DNA from: Planctomycetota bacterium
GTDB lineage: Bacteria; Planctomycetota; PLA2; JAEUHO01
Direction of reading: 5' to 3'
DNA length: 13,109 nt
NCBI GenBank assembly: GCA_029213105.1
Contig: JARGNS010000048.1
Span: 1-13,109 of the forward strand
Shown: positions 1 through 6,789 of the stretch, piece after piece
How the letters are laid out: each line of letters starts with the position of its first letter
How positions within the stretch are numbered: position 1 is the stretch's first letter
The notes under the pieces: generated by a model
What the model was told of the DNA's origin: nothing
The model's input: the letters and a program-made list of their open reading frames with translations, nothing else
The model's database searches: none
Translations under genes and position numbers: made by a program

Positions 1-532
1 CGACGCCCTCGAACATCTTGCTCATCGCGGCCACGGCCGCCGCGGGGTCGTCCTGCATGGACTGCATCTCGCCCATGGCTGCGGTCATGTCCGTCGGCAG
101 GCCGTGCTTCTTCAGCAGCGCCTCGTAGCCAGTCTTCATGGCGTCGAACTTCGACTTGGCCTCGGCGGCCTTCTCCGGATCGCCGCCACCGGCCATGCCG
201 GCCATGGCCTCGCCCATGGCGATGGTCATCGAAGGAGCCATCATGCCCATGGCGAACGCGAGCATGCCGCGGTCCTTGGCCTGGACGAGGGGCACCATGA
301 TGGAGAAGTCGTCGCTGTCCTGGAGTCCCTTCATCTGCTCGATGAGGGCCTCGGGCGACTCGGCGCCGTCCTGGGCCGCGGCCTGCGGAGCCTCGGCCGG
401 CTTGTCGGCGGGAGTCTCACCCGCCGGCTTCTCGGACGGCGTATCGCCGGAGGGCTTCTTGGCGGACTCGTAGCCGCAACCGGCGAAGGGGACGACGATC
501 AGGGCGAGGATCGCGAGGAGAGAGAGGCGCAT
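1..532 (-). CDS. Methionine-rich lipoprotein, C-terminus cut by window edge
   Basis: Reading from the ATG at 532, 177 residues are visible before the window ends, so the C-terminus is missing. The N-terminus is a lipoprotein signal: Arg2, a hydrophobic run at residues 3-17, then the lipobox FAGC with Cys19. A low-complexity Lys/Pro/Glu/Ala linker (about 24-58) follows. The folded part is rich in Met, with eight between residues 90 and 113 (MGMMAPSMTIAMGEAM region) and 18 of 177 overall. A CCGGAG-like ribosome site lies 6 nt before the start (539-542). I do not recognise the family. It is probably anchored on the periplasmic side of a membrane. Met clusters can bind Cu(I), but Met here may simply pack amphipathic helices. 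tRNA-Tyr lies upstream on the same strand. Confidence 0.8.
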   Translation of the reverse strand, partial: MRLSLLAILALIVVPFAGCGYESAKKPSGDTPSEKPAGETPADKPAEAPQAAAQDGAESPEALIEQMKGLQDSDDFSIMVPLVQAKDRGMLAFAMGMMAPSMTIAMGEAMAGMAGGGDPEKAAEAKSKFDAMKTGYEALLKKHGLPTDMTAAMGEMQSMQDDPAAAVAAMSKMFEGV

Positions 533-597
533 CGAGACTCCGGTTCCGGGCCGGATCCCAAGTCCTCCGGGCGCCTCATGCGCCACGCCCCCGTGAA

Positions 598-616
598 GGG
601 GGGAGCCACTCCCCCC
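598..616 (-). terminator. GC hairpin downstream of tRNA-Tyr
   Basis: Arms GGGGGGA (598-604) and TCCCCCC (610-616) pair over 7 bp around the loop GCCAC. It lies 13 nt past the tRNA 3' end and before the lipoprotein start, so it could end or attenuate tRNA transcription. No T-tract follows on the minus strand, so it is not a classical intrinsic terminator. Confidence 0.3.
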
Positions 617-629
617 CGGGGGAGAGAGT

Positions 630-714
630 TGGTGGCGGGAACAGGATTCGAACCTGTGAAGGCAAAGCCAGCAGATTTACAGTCTGCCCCCGTTGGCCAC
701 TTGGGTATCCCGCC
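630..714 (-). tRNA. tRNA-Tyr (anticodon GTA)
   Basis: The minus strand gives acceptor arms GGCGGGA and TCCCGCC (7 bp), discriminator A, and an encoded CCA (630-632). The anticodon arm is GCAGA-CTGTAAA-TCTGC with anticodon GTA at 680-678. The T arm is ACAGG-TTCGAAT-CCTGT. A long variable arm with a GGC-TTT-GCC stem makes it a class II tRNA, as expected for bacterial tRNA-Tyr. The length is 85 nt including CCA. The cloverleaf is complete with no mismatch in the acceptor, anticodon or T stems. The tRNA reads the Tyr codons TAC and TAT. Confidence 0.97.
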
Positions 715-829
715 ACGCTTTTGAGAGAACGTCTCGCGATCGGGGATTCCCGTCCGCGGCCCGGGAGTCTACCGCCTCGGAGCGCAGCGCCCTGGCATTT
801 TCAGCGCGCCCTTCCGGCGGGCCGCTCCC

Positions 830-837
830 TACCCTGG
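830..837 (+). promoter_or_regulatory. TACCCTGG motif, possible -10 box of a leaderless transcript
   Basis: TACCCT fits the TAnnnT pattern of a -10 box. It ends 7 nt before the ATG of the C39 peptidase gene, which has no Shine-Dalgarno sequence, so transcription could start at or next to the start codon. The same octamer precedes two other genes here (1550 and minus 8454). No convincing -35 box is seen. Confidence 0.35.
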
Positions 838-842
838 CGGCC

Positions 843-1529
843 ATGCGCGCAGCCCCCCTCCTGCCCCTGCTCCTCGTCGTGGCCTGGGGGGCCGTCGCGT
901 GCCGCGCCACGCCCACCCCGCGCTGGGACCCCGCCGCGGGCAGCGCCGGGCCCGCGCGCGTGAATCTGCGCCTGAAGGGCAAGGCCCAGGAACGCAGCCT
1001 CTCGTGCGAGAGCCGCTCCGCCTGCGACCTGCTGGCCCACTACGGGCGGCCCATGGGGGAGGACGCCTTCCGGCTCGGTCTGCCCGTCTCCGACAACCCG
1101 GACCTGGGCTTCGTCGGCGATGTGGACGGGCCGGGGGAGCAGCTGCCGCCGTCGGGCTACGGCGTGCACGCCGAGCCCCTGGCCGCCCGTCTGCGTGCCG
1201 TGGGCCTGCCGGTACGCGCCGAGCGTGGGCGCGGCCTCGCCTGGCTACAGACGCAGCTGGCGACGGGGCGTCCGGTGATCGTCTGGGCGACGGGCATGCT
1301 GGATGCCCCGCAGCCCGTGGCCATGCGCGACGCGCGCGGGCGGGCCTTCGTCGTGGCACGCGGGGAGCACACCTTCCTGGCGGTGGGCTACGAGCCCGGC
1401 CGGATCCTCCTCGTGGACTCCGCGACCGGACGCGAGAAGGCGGTGCCCGCTCGGCGCTTCGACGCTTCCTGGGCCGTGCTCGGTCGCCAGGCCGTCGTGC
1501 CGGACGCCCCGCCGGCCACCGGGCGGTAG
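843..1529 (+). CDS. C39-like (papain-fold) cysteine peptidase lipoprotein
   Basis: This 228-aa protein begins with a lipoprotein-type signal (hydrophobic 4-19, Cys20 after GAVA; -3 is Ala, so the lipobox is imperfect). The body matches the Peptidase_C39_2 pattern. Gln49 lies six residues before Cys55 (QERSLSCESRSA), the spacing of an oxyanion-hole Gln and the nucleophile. His176 sits in GEHTFLAVGY and Asp192 in ILLVDSATG, completing a Cys-His-Asp triad. A family-like NPDLGFVGDVDGPGEQ...YGVHAEPL segment spans 85-113. It probably acts outside the cytoplasm; the substrate is unknown. Some members of this broad family cleave double-Gly leaders, but no such exporter or leader peptide is here. An earlier in-frame start at 693 would lie inside the tRNA gene, so 843 is preferred. 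It is divergent from the tRNA. Confidence 0.85.
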   Translation: MRAAPLLPLLLVVAWGAVACRATPTPRWDPAAGSAGPARVNLRLKGKAQERSLSCESRSACDLLAHYGRPMGEDAFRLGLPVSDNPDLGFVGDVDGPGEQLPPSGYGVHAEPLAARLRAVGLPVRAERGRGLAWLQTQLATGRPVIVWATGMLDAPQPVAMRDARGRAFVVARGEHTFLAVGYEPGRILLVDSATGREKAVPARRFDASWAVLGRQAVVPDAPPATGR

Positions 1530-1549
1530 GCCGGGCGGCGCAGCCCGCG

Positions 1550-1557
1550 TACCCTGG
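1550..1557 (+). promoter_or_regulatory. TACCCTGG motif upstream of the transport operon
   Basis: This is the same octamer as at 830. Its TACCCT ends 35 nt before the solute-binding protein ATG and leaves room for a short leader with the GAAGGAG ribosome site (1574-1580). It is therefore a candidate promoter for the operon at 1591-5744. The call is inferred from motif and position only. Confidence 0.35.
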
Positions 1558-1590
1558 CGCGCGACCGCCCTCCGAAGGAGCCGACCCGTC

Positions 1591-2586
1591 ATGCCGCGCG
1601 TGCTCGCCCTGCTGTTCCTGCTGGCCGCCGTCCCGCAGCTCGTGGCGTGCGGATCGGAGGCCGACGAGGCGTTCCACATCTACACGTCGATCTACCCCCA
1701 GGTGATCGAGCAGATGGAACCGAAGCTGCGCGAGCGCTTCCCGGGCGTCACGTTCCGCTGGTACCAGATGGGCAGCGAGCAGATCGCCGGACGCATCGGC
1801 ATCGAGCTCGAGACCGGCTCCACGCCGTGCGACCTGCTGCTGACGTCCGATCCGTTCTTCTACGCGCAACTGGCCGAAGCCGGCCACCTGCTGCCGTACG
1901 AGAGTCCGGCGGCCGCGGAGGTGCCCGCGGGACTCAAGGATCCCGCCGGTCGCTACGCGACGGTGCGCGTGCCCCTGATGGTCATCGCGGTGAACCACGA
2001 GAAGCTCGCGGCGGACCAGCATCCGACGTCCTTCGCGGACCTGGCCGACAAGCGCTTCGCCGGCAAGATCGCGATGGGGGACCCGCTCAAGTCAGGCACG
2101 ACCTTCACGACCGTCGCGGCCTGGGTGCGCGGCAAGGGCTGGCCGTTCATCGAGAAGCTCGCCGCCAACGACATCGTCTCCGCCGGAGGCAACAGCAGCG
2201 TGCTGCGCGAGCTCGAGTCCGGCGCGCGGCCGGTCGGGGTGATCCTGCTCGAGAACCTGCTCCCCAGCCTGGCCGCGGGCGCGCCCATCACCGTGATCTA
2301 CCCGTCGGACGGCGCGGTGCCGGTGCCGAGCCCCGTCGCCATCATGAAGCAGACCGACACCCCGGCGCTGGCCAAGGAGGTCTACGACTTCCTGTATTCG
2401 CCGGCCATGCAGGCCGAGATCGTCGCGGGCTTCATGTATTCCCCGCTGCCCCGCAACGCGCCCCCGGAGGGCGGCAGGCCGTGGGGGGAGCTCGCGCTGT
2501 TTCCGTGGGATGCCGATGCGCTGGCGTGGGTGAAGGACGAGCGCGGCGCCATCAAGAAGCGCTTCCGCGCCATCTTGCGCGACTGA
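1591..2586 (+). CDS. ABC importer solute-binding lipoprotein (AfuA/FbpA-like)
   Basis: This 331-aa protein has a lipoprotein signal (hydrophobic 4-19, lipobox LVAC with Cys20), then a periplasmic-binding fold. FHIYTSIYPQVIEQMEPKLRE (about 28-48) resembles the first strand and helix of the AfuA/FbpA cluster, and GSEQIAGRI and CDLLLTSDPFF resemble its next conserved blocks. RVPLMVIAVN and the central VPVPSPVAI strand also fit. It would deliver substrate to the permease that starts 3 nt after its stop. The tandem Tyr-Tyr that binds ferric iron in FbpA is not visible, so iron is not assured. AfuA-type proteins also include hexose-phosphate and phosphonate binders. The start is supported by GAAGGAG 10 nt upstream. 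The family is firm; the substrate is unknown. Confidence 0.9.
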   Translation: MPRVLALLFLLAAVPQLVACGSEADEAFHIYTSIYPQVIEQMEPKLRERFPGVTFRWYQMGSEQIAGRIGIELETGSTPCDLLLTSDPFFYAQLAEAGHLLPYESPAAAEVPAGLKDPAGRYATVRVPLMVIAVNHEKLAADQHPTSFADLADKRFAGKIAMGDPLKSGTTFTTVAAWVRGKGWPFIEKLAANDIVSAGGNSSVLRELESGARPVGVILLENLLPSLAAGAPITVIYPSDGAVPVPSPVAIMKQTDTPALAKEVYDFLYSPAMQAEIVAGFMYSPLPRNAPPEGGRPWGELALFPWDADALAWVKDERGAIKKRFRAILRD

Positions 2587-2589
2587 CGC

Positions 2590-4191
2590 ATGCGCCGGCC
2601 TGGTCGCGTCCGGTTCTGGCTCGCGCTGGGCGCCGTCGTGGTGCTCGGGATCCTGCCGCTCGCGCTCGTCGTGAAGAAGGCCGCCGGCGCCGGGGACATC
2701 TTCTGGGAGACGGTGACGAGCGCCGACGCGCTCGACGCCCTGTTCGCGACACTGCGACTCGCGCTGGGCACGACGCTCGTGGCCCTGCTGCTGGGCGCCC
2801 CATCGGCCTGGTTGACCACGCGCACGGACGTGCCGTGGAAGGGGTTCTTCCGCACGACGCTGACCCTGCCCTACATCGTGCCGCCCTACATCGCAGCCTT
2901 GGCCTGGATCACCCTGGCGGATCCAGCCATCGGCTTCCTCAACGCACCCTTCGACTCCGGCGTGTTCGACATCTTCTCGATGCACGGCCTGACCTGGGTC
3001 ATGGGCCTCAGCTTCTACCCGTACGTGTTCCTCACCGTGCGCGCGGCGCTCGAGAGCGCCGACCCGTCGCTGGAGGATGCCGCGCGCATGAGCGGCGCCG
3101 GCCCGTGGCGCGTGGTCAAGGACGTGGCCTTCCCCCTGGCCCGGCCGGCGCTGATCTCCAGTGGCGGCCTTGTGTTCATGGCGACGGCGTCGGCCTTCGG
3201 CGCGCCGGTGCTCATCGGCAACCGGGCCGGGATCGACTTCCTCTCCACGCGCATCTTCGACCTGTGGTCCGATGACCTCGGCGGCATCGCCCGGGCCAGC
3301 AGCCTGTCGTGCCTGCTGTTTGCCTTCGCACTCATCCCCATGTTGCTGCGCGGTCGCCACCATGCGGTGCTGACGGGCCAGGCCTCGCAGCCGACCCTCG
3401 TGCGTCTCGGGCGCGCACGGCGCCCCGTCCAGGTCGGCCTGCTGCTGTTGGTGCTCCTGGCGGTGTTCCTGCCACTCGGGGCGATCGCGCTGACGGCCTG
3501 TCTGCGCGTGGCCGGCGACCTGAGCCCGTCGAACTTCACGCTGAGCAAGTTCGCCGACGTCCTCGGTGCGTCCGAGAACGGGCGCGCGCTCTGGACCTCG
3601 CTCTGGCTGGCGGCGGCGGCCGCCACCATCGCCGTGGCCCTGGGCTTCCTGATTGCCTGGCTGCAGGTCAAGACACGTCGGCGCGGCCGGCACCTGCTCG
3701 CGGGCCTCGCCGCGCTGCCGCTTGCGACCCCGGGCACCGTGCTGGCGCTGGGCCTGTTCCTGCTGTGGGTCGGGCCCGTACGGCTCGTGTACACGGTCTG
3801 GATCCTGCTCGTGGCCTACGTGGCCAAGCACATGGCCCTGGCGGCGCGCGCCCTGGCGGAGGGCATCGGCGCCGTGGACGACGCGCTCCCGGACGCGGCG
3901 CGCATGAGCGGCGCCAAGGGCTGGTTCCTCTTCCGCACGGTCTGGGCGCCGCTCGTGCTGCCCTCGATCGTGGCCGGCTGGTTCCTGGTGTTCATGCCCT
4001 CGTTCAGTGAGCTGACGATGTCCGTGATCCTGATGGGCCCGGACCTCGAGACGATCGGCACCCGCATGTACGTGATGCGCGAGTACAAGAGCCCCACCTC
4101 GGCGAGCGTGCTCGCCACCGTCGTGCTGGGGCTCGTGATCGGAAGCAATCTCATCCTGCGCAAGCTCTCCGGAGGCCGGTACGGTGTCTGA
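2590..4191 (+). CDS. ABC importer permease, two fused membrane domains (FbpB/AfuB type)
   Basis: This 533-aa inner-membrane protein consists of two BPD_transp_1 domains in one chain, so a single copy can form the channel. Each half carries the EAA-type cytoplasmic loop that docks on the ATPase: EDAARMSGAGPW near residues 162-173 and PDAARMSGAKGW near 434-445. About twelve hydrophobic segments can be traced, including 9-27, 58-75 and 88-107 in the first half and, in the second half, one near 280-302. A basic linker (RLGRARRPVQ, about 272-281) joins the halves. The length is normal for fused FbpB, AfuB or ThiP-like permeases. The ATG is 3 nt after the stop of the solute-binding gene, with no ribosome site of its own, so translation is probably coupled. 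Confidence 0.93.
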   Translation: MRRPGRVRFWLALGAVVVLGILPLALVVKKAAGAGDIFWETVTSADALDALFATLRLALGTTLVALLLGAPSAWLTTRTDVPWKGFFRTTLTLPYIVPPYIAALAWITLADPAIGFLNAPFDSGVFDIFSMHGLTWVMGLSFYPYVFLTVRAALESADPSLEDAARMSGAGPWRVVKDVAFPLARPALISSGGLVFMATASAFGAPVLIGNRAGIDFLSTRIFDLWSDDLGGIARASSLSCLLFAFALIPMLLRGRHHAVLTGQASQPTLVRLGRARRPVQVGLLLLVLLAVFLPLGAIALTACLRVAGDLSPSNFTLSKFADVLGASENGRALWTSLWLAAAAATIAVALGFLIAWLQVKTRRRGRHLLAGLAALPLATPGTVLALGLFLLWVGPVRLVYTVWILLVAYVAKHMALAARALAEGIGAVDDALPDAARMSGAKGWFLFRTVWAPLVLPSIVAGWFLVFMPSFSELTMSVILMGPDLETIGTRMYVMREYKSPTSASVLATVVLGLVIGSNLILRKLSGGRYGV

Positions 4192-4248
4192 CCTCGTCAC
4201 AGCAAACGCGGCCCGGGCCCCCGAGGCCGCCACATGTGAGGACAGGGC

Positions 4249-4971
4249 ATGACCGCCATCCACTGCCGCGGACTGGCCAAGTCGTTCGACGGCACGGTCG
4301 TCCTCCGCGACTTCGACCTGGTGGTCGAGTCCGGCGCCTTCGTCTCCCTGCTCGGGGCGTCGGGTTGCGGCAAGACGACCGCCCTGCGGCTCGTGGCGGG
4401 CCTCGAGACACCGGACGCCGGGCGCATCGAGGTCGGCGAGCGCGTGGTCGTGGACGCCGCCACGGGTGCGTTCATCGCGCCCGAGGCGCGTCGCATCGGC
4501 ATGGTGTTCCAGTCCTACGCCGTCTGGCCGCACATGACCGTGCTCGAGAACGTGGCCTACCCGCTGCGCGTGCGCGGCGTGGCCAAGGCGCAGCGCGAGA
4601 GCGAGACGCGCCGCATCCTCGCCGTCGTCGGGCTGGATGGCCTCGAGGAGCGCAAACCGGCCCAGCTCTCCGGCGGCCAGCAGCAGCGCGTGGCCCTCGC
4701 CCGCGGGCTCATCATGGAGCCGGACGTGCTCCTGCTCGACGAGCCCCTGAGCAACCTGGACGCCAAGCTGCGTGTGCGCATGCGGCGCGACATCCGTCGC
4801 ATCCAGCAGGAGACGGGCTTCACCGTGCTCTACGTCACCCACGATCAGGAGGAGGCGCTGGCGATCTCCGATCGGCTCGTGATCCTGGAGGGCGGGGAGA
4901 TCCTGGCCCAGGGCACGCCCGACGAGTTGCGCGACCACCCGTTCCTGGCTTCGGAAGAGGCATCCGCATGA
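4249..4971 (+). CDS. ABC importer ATP-binding protein, compact (no TOBE domain)
   Basis: This 240-aa ATPase powers the importer. All motifs are intact: Walker A GASGCGKTT (36-44), Q-loop Gln88 in VFQSYAVWP, signature LSGGQQQR (140-147), Walker B LLLDEP (161-166), D-loop SNLDAKLR and switch His198. AVWPHMTVLENVAYPL is typical of the FbpC/PotA/UgpC group. It ends about ten residues after the last nucleotide-binding-domain element. It therefore lacks the C-terminal TOBE regulatory domain that makes FbpC, UgpC and MalK about 350 aa long. The start has GAGGA 6 nt upstream (4238-4242). The 57-nt gap after the permease holds no other gene. Its stop overlaps the next start (ATGA, 4968-4971). Confidence 0.95.
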   Translation: MTAIHCRGLAKSFDGTVVLRDFDLVVESGAFVSLLGASGCGKTTALRLVAGLETPDAGRIEVGERVVVDAATGAFIAPEARRIGMVFQSYAVWPHMTVLENVAYPLRVRGVAKAQRESETRRILAVVGLDGLEERKPAQLSGGQQQRVALARGLIMEPDVLLLDEPLSNLDAKLRVRMRRDIRRIQQETGFTVLYVTHDQEEALAISDRLVILEGGEILAQGTPDELRDHPFLASEEASA

Positions 4972-5744
4972 AGGCCTTCCTGCTCGACATCGATGGCACG
5001 ACCCTGCTGGGCGCCGACCCCCTGCCCGGGGCCCAGGCGTTCGTCACCTGGCTGCGTGCCGAGGGCATTCCGCATCTCTGGATGACGAACAACACCTCGC
5101 GCTCGCGCAGCGCCTGGCTGGCGCGGCTGGAGGCCGCCGGCCTCGAGCCGCGTCCGGAGGAACTCTACACGTCGGGGGACGCGACGATCGAGTACCTCGG
5201 GGCGCATCACCCGGAGGCGCGCATCTACCTCGTCGGGCCGCAGGAGCTGCGGGGCGACTTCGAGGCGGCGGGGCTGAACGTCGTGGAGGCGGAAGCGGAC
5301 ACCGTCGTGTTGGCGTACGACGTCGAGCTCACCTACGCCAAGATCCGCACGGCGGCGTTGTTGCTGCAGGAGGGCGCGGCGTTCTTTGCCACGCATCCCG
5401 ACGTGACCTGCCCGACCCCGGAGGGGCCGATCCCGGACGTCGGCTCGTTCCTGGCCATGTTCGAGCTGGCCTGCGGGCGCACCCCCGTCGTGATCGGCAA
5501 GCCCGAGGCGACGATGGCGGCCGGCGCGCTGGCGCGGCTTGGCGTCGAGGCGCACGAGGCCGTGATGGTGGGGGACCGCCTCGCGACCGATCTCGCGATG
5601 GCGCGGCGGGCCGGCCTGATGGGCTGCCTCGTGCTGAGCGGCGTCACGGCGCAGGACGAGTTGTTCGGTGCCACCGCGCAGCCCGATCACGTGTTTGCCG
5701 ATCTGGCGGCGGTGCACGACTGGGCGCGCACCGCCGTGGTCTAG
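4968..5744 (+). CDS. NagD-type HAD phosphatase (HAD-IIA)
   Basis: This is a 258-aa cytoplasmic HAD hydrolase. Motif I is DIDGT (7-11), where Asp7 is the nucleophile and Asp9 the acid/base. Motif II is Thr40 in WMTNNTS. Lys178 in IGKPE is motif III, and GDRLATD (202-208) is motif IV, the Mg site. TNNTS, the cap inserted between motifs II and III, and the length of about 260 aa place it with NagD, AraL and phosphoglycolate or 4-nitrophenyl phosphatases. These dephosphorylate small sugar-, polyol- or nucleotide-phosphates. The start codon overlaps the ATPase stop (ATGA), so the two are translationally coupled. This suggests the phosphatase works on the imported substrate. The exact substrate cannot be read from sequence. 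Its stop faces the HEAT-like gene across 9 bp. Confidence 0.92.
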   Translation: MKAFLLDIDGTTLLGADPLPGAQAFVTWLRAEGIPHLWMTNNTSRSRSAWLARLEAAGLEPRPEELYTSGDATIEYLGAHHPEARIYLVGPQELRGDFEAAGLNVVEAEADTVVLAYDVELTYAKIRTAALLLQEGAAFFATHPDVTCPTPEGPIPDVGSFLAMFELACGRTPVVIGKPEATMAAGALARLGVEAHEAVMVGDRLATDLAMARRAGLMGCLVLSGVTAQDELFGATAQPDHVFADLAAVHDWARTAVV

Positions 5745-5753
5745 GCGCCAGGG

Positions 5754-6617
5754 CTACTCGGCGACGAAGAGCTCGCCGTACTTGCCCTTGTGGTTCTTCA
5801 CGAGGGCCATCCACTCGCCGATGTTGCGCACATCCTGGCCCGTCAGCGTGCGCAGGGCCGCCGGCACGCTCGAGGCGAGGGTCGCCCACCGGGCCCCCGG
5901 ACCACTCTCGCGACCGTACGGCGACGAACCGCCGCTGAGTTGCTCCTGGGCGCCGCGCATGCGCGGTCGCGGGCCCGGCTTCACCTTGCGTGCTTCGCTC
6001 ACCAGGGTCGTGAGGATCTTGTAGCGCTTCTTGCCTGCCTCGCGCTGCTTGCCGAGGGCCTCGACGGCAGGGCGCAGGGGCTTGGTGGTCTTCGTCTTCG
6101 TGACGATCTTCAGCAGGGATGCCACGAGGCTGGGGTCGGGAAGGGCCTCGGCCGCGGCGATGGCTGCCAGCAGCGTCTCGGAGGCCTTCTTGGGGTTGGC
6201 CTGCCGCAGGTACGGCTTGATGTAGCGCGCACCGCGGGGGTCACCCAGGGCGGCGATCGTCTCCAGGGCGAGGATCTTGAACTCGCTGCCGGACGTGCCC
6301 TTGGCAGCACCGCCAGTGAAGCGGATGAGCTCCAGCTGCAGGTCCGCATCGTCACAGCAGTCCTCGTACAGATCCCCCACGCCGTCGAGCAGGCCGCGCA
6401 TCATGGTGGCGTCCTTCTTGCTCTTCGCCGTCTTCCACGTCTTCTGGAGCGTGGCGATACGCTCCTTCATCGGTACTTCCCCAGAGGTGGAGTCATCCTT
6501 GTCTTCCGCATGGGCAACGGGTGTAGCGATGCCACAAGCAAGTAGTGCAATCGTGATGATGCATGACCACAGCATGCGATCACACGCGGGGCGCAACGGT
6601 GCCTCGGACGTCTGCAT
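5754..6617 (-). CDS. Exported HEAT-like repeat protein
   Basis: This 287-aa protein has a Sec signal: h-region about 15-31, likely cleavage after AHA37 before a charged EDKDD stretch. Residues 50-215 form paired amphipathic helices. EFKILALETIAALGDPRGARYIKPYL (112-137) and SLVASLLKIV...LRPAVEALGK are typical HEAT-like units for protein-protein contacts. The end, LTGQDVRNIGEWMALVKNHKGK, resembles C-termini of exported HEAT proteins in planctomycetes. A Ser/Gly/Pro-rich insert (about 214-245) interrupts the repeats. A Cys pair (87-88) lies in a helix. The start at 6617 has GGAGG 6 nt upstream; a longer reading from 7037 has no such site and would run into the divergent GNAT gene. Partner and role are unknown. 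Confidence 0.85.
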   Translation of the reverse strand: MQTSEAPLRPACDRMLWSCIITIALLACGIATPVAHAEDKDDSTSGEVPMKERIATLQKTWKTAKSKKDATMMRGLLDGVGDLYEDCCDDADLQLELIRFTGGAAKGTSGSEFKILALETIAALGDPRGARYIKPYLRQANPKKASETLLAAIAAAEALPDPSLVASLLKIVTKTKTTKPLRPAVEALGKQREAGKKRYKILTTLVSEARKVKPGPRPRMRGAQEQLSGGSSPYGRESGPGARWATLASSVPAALRTLTGQDVRNIGEWMALVKNHKGKYGELFVAE

Positions 6618-6746
6618 GACGAGCCTCCACAGCGGGACAGAATCAACCTCGTTCCTACAAACGCTTTGACGCACCAGACGCAGGCGCGTTTGGGGAATCC
6701 TGCGCAAATCCTGTGCAAGAGGGTCTCCAGGGGCCTCCTGGGGGAA

Positions 6747-6762
6747 CGGGCCCTTCGGCCCG
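6747..6762. other. Small GC hairpin in the divergent intergenic region
   Basis: CGGGCC (6747-6752) and GGCCCG (6757-6762) form a 6-bp stem with loop CTTC. It lies 27 bp before the GNAT start and 130 bp behind the HEAT-like gene start. It could be a leader hairpin of the GNAT mRNA. The rest of 6618-6789 shows no clear promoter. On the minus strand a TAGGAA sequence lies near 6650-6655, about 33 nt before the HEAT-like gene start. Confidence 0.3.
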
Positions 6763-6789
6763 CGGGGCACGCATGGCATCCTCCGAGGC

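Noticed and set aside
630..714. tRNA as an integration site for a mobile element
   Set aside because: No integrase, transposase or duplicated tRNA end is seen in the window.
693..842. Upstream extension of the C39 peptidase to 693
   Set aside because: It would overlap the tRNA-Tyr gene and put about 50 residues before an obvious lipoprotein signal.
1530..1550. Terminator after the C39 gene (CGGGC 1532-1536 with GCCCG 1543-1547)
   Set aside because: A 5-bp stem without a T-tract is expected by chance at this GC content.
2092..4938. Very long open frame (948 codons) on the minus strand opposite the transporter genes
   Set aside because: It is rich in His, Gln, Arg and Asp low-complexity typical of antisense frames in GC-rich DNA, spans several genes with intact ABC motifs on the other strand, and shows no domain.
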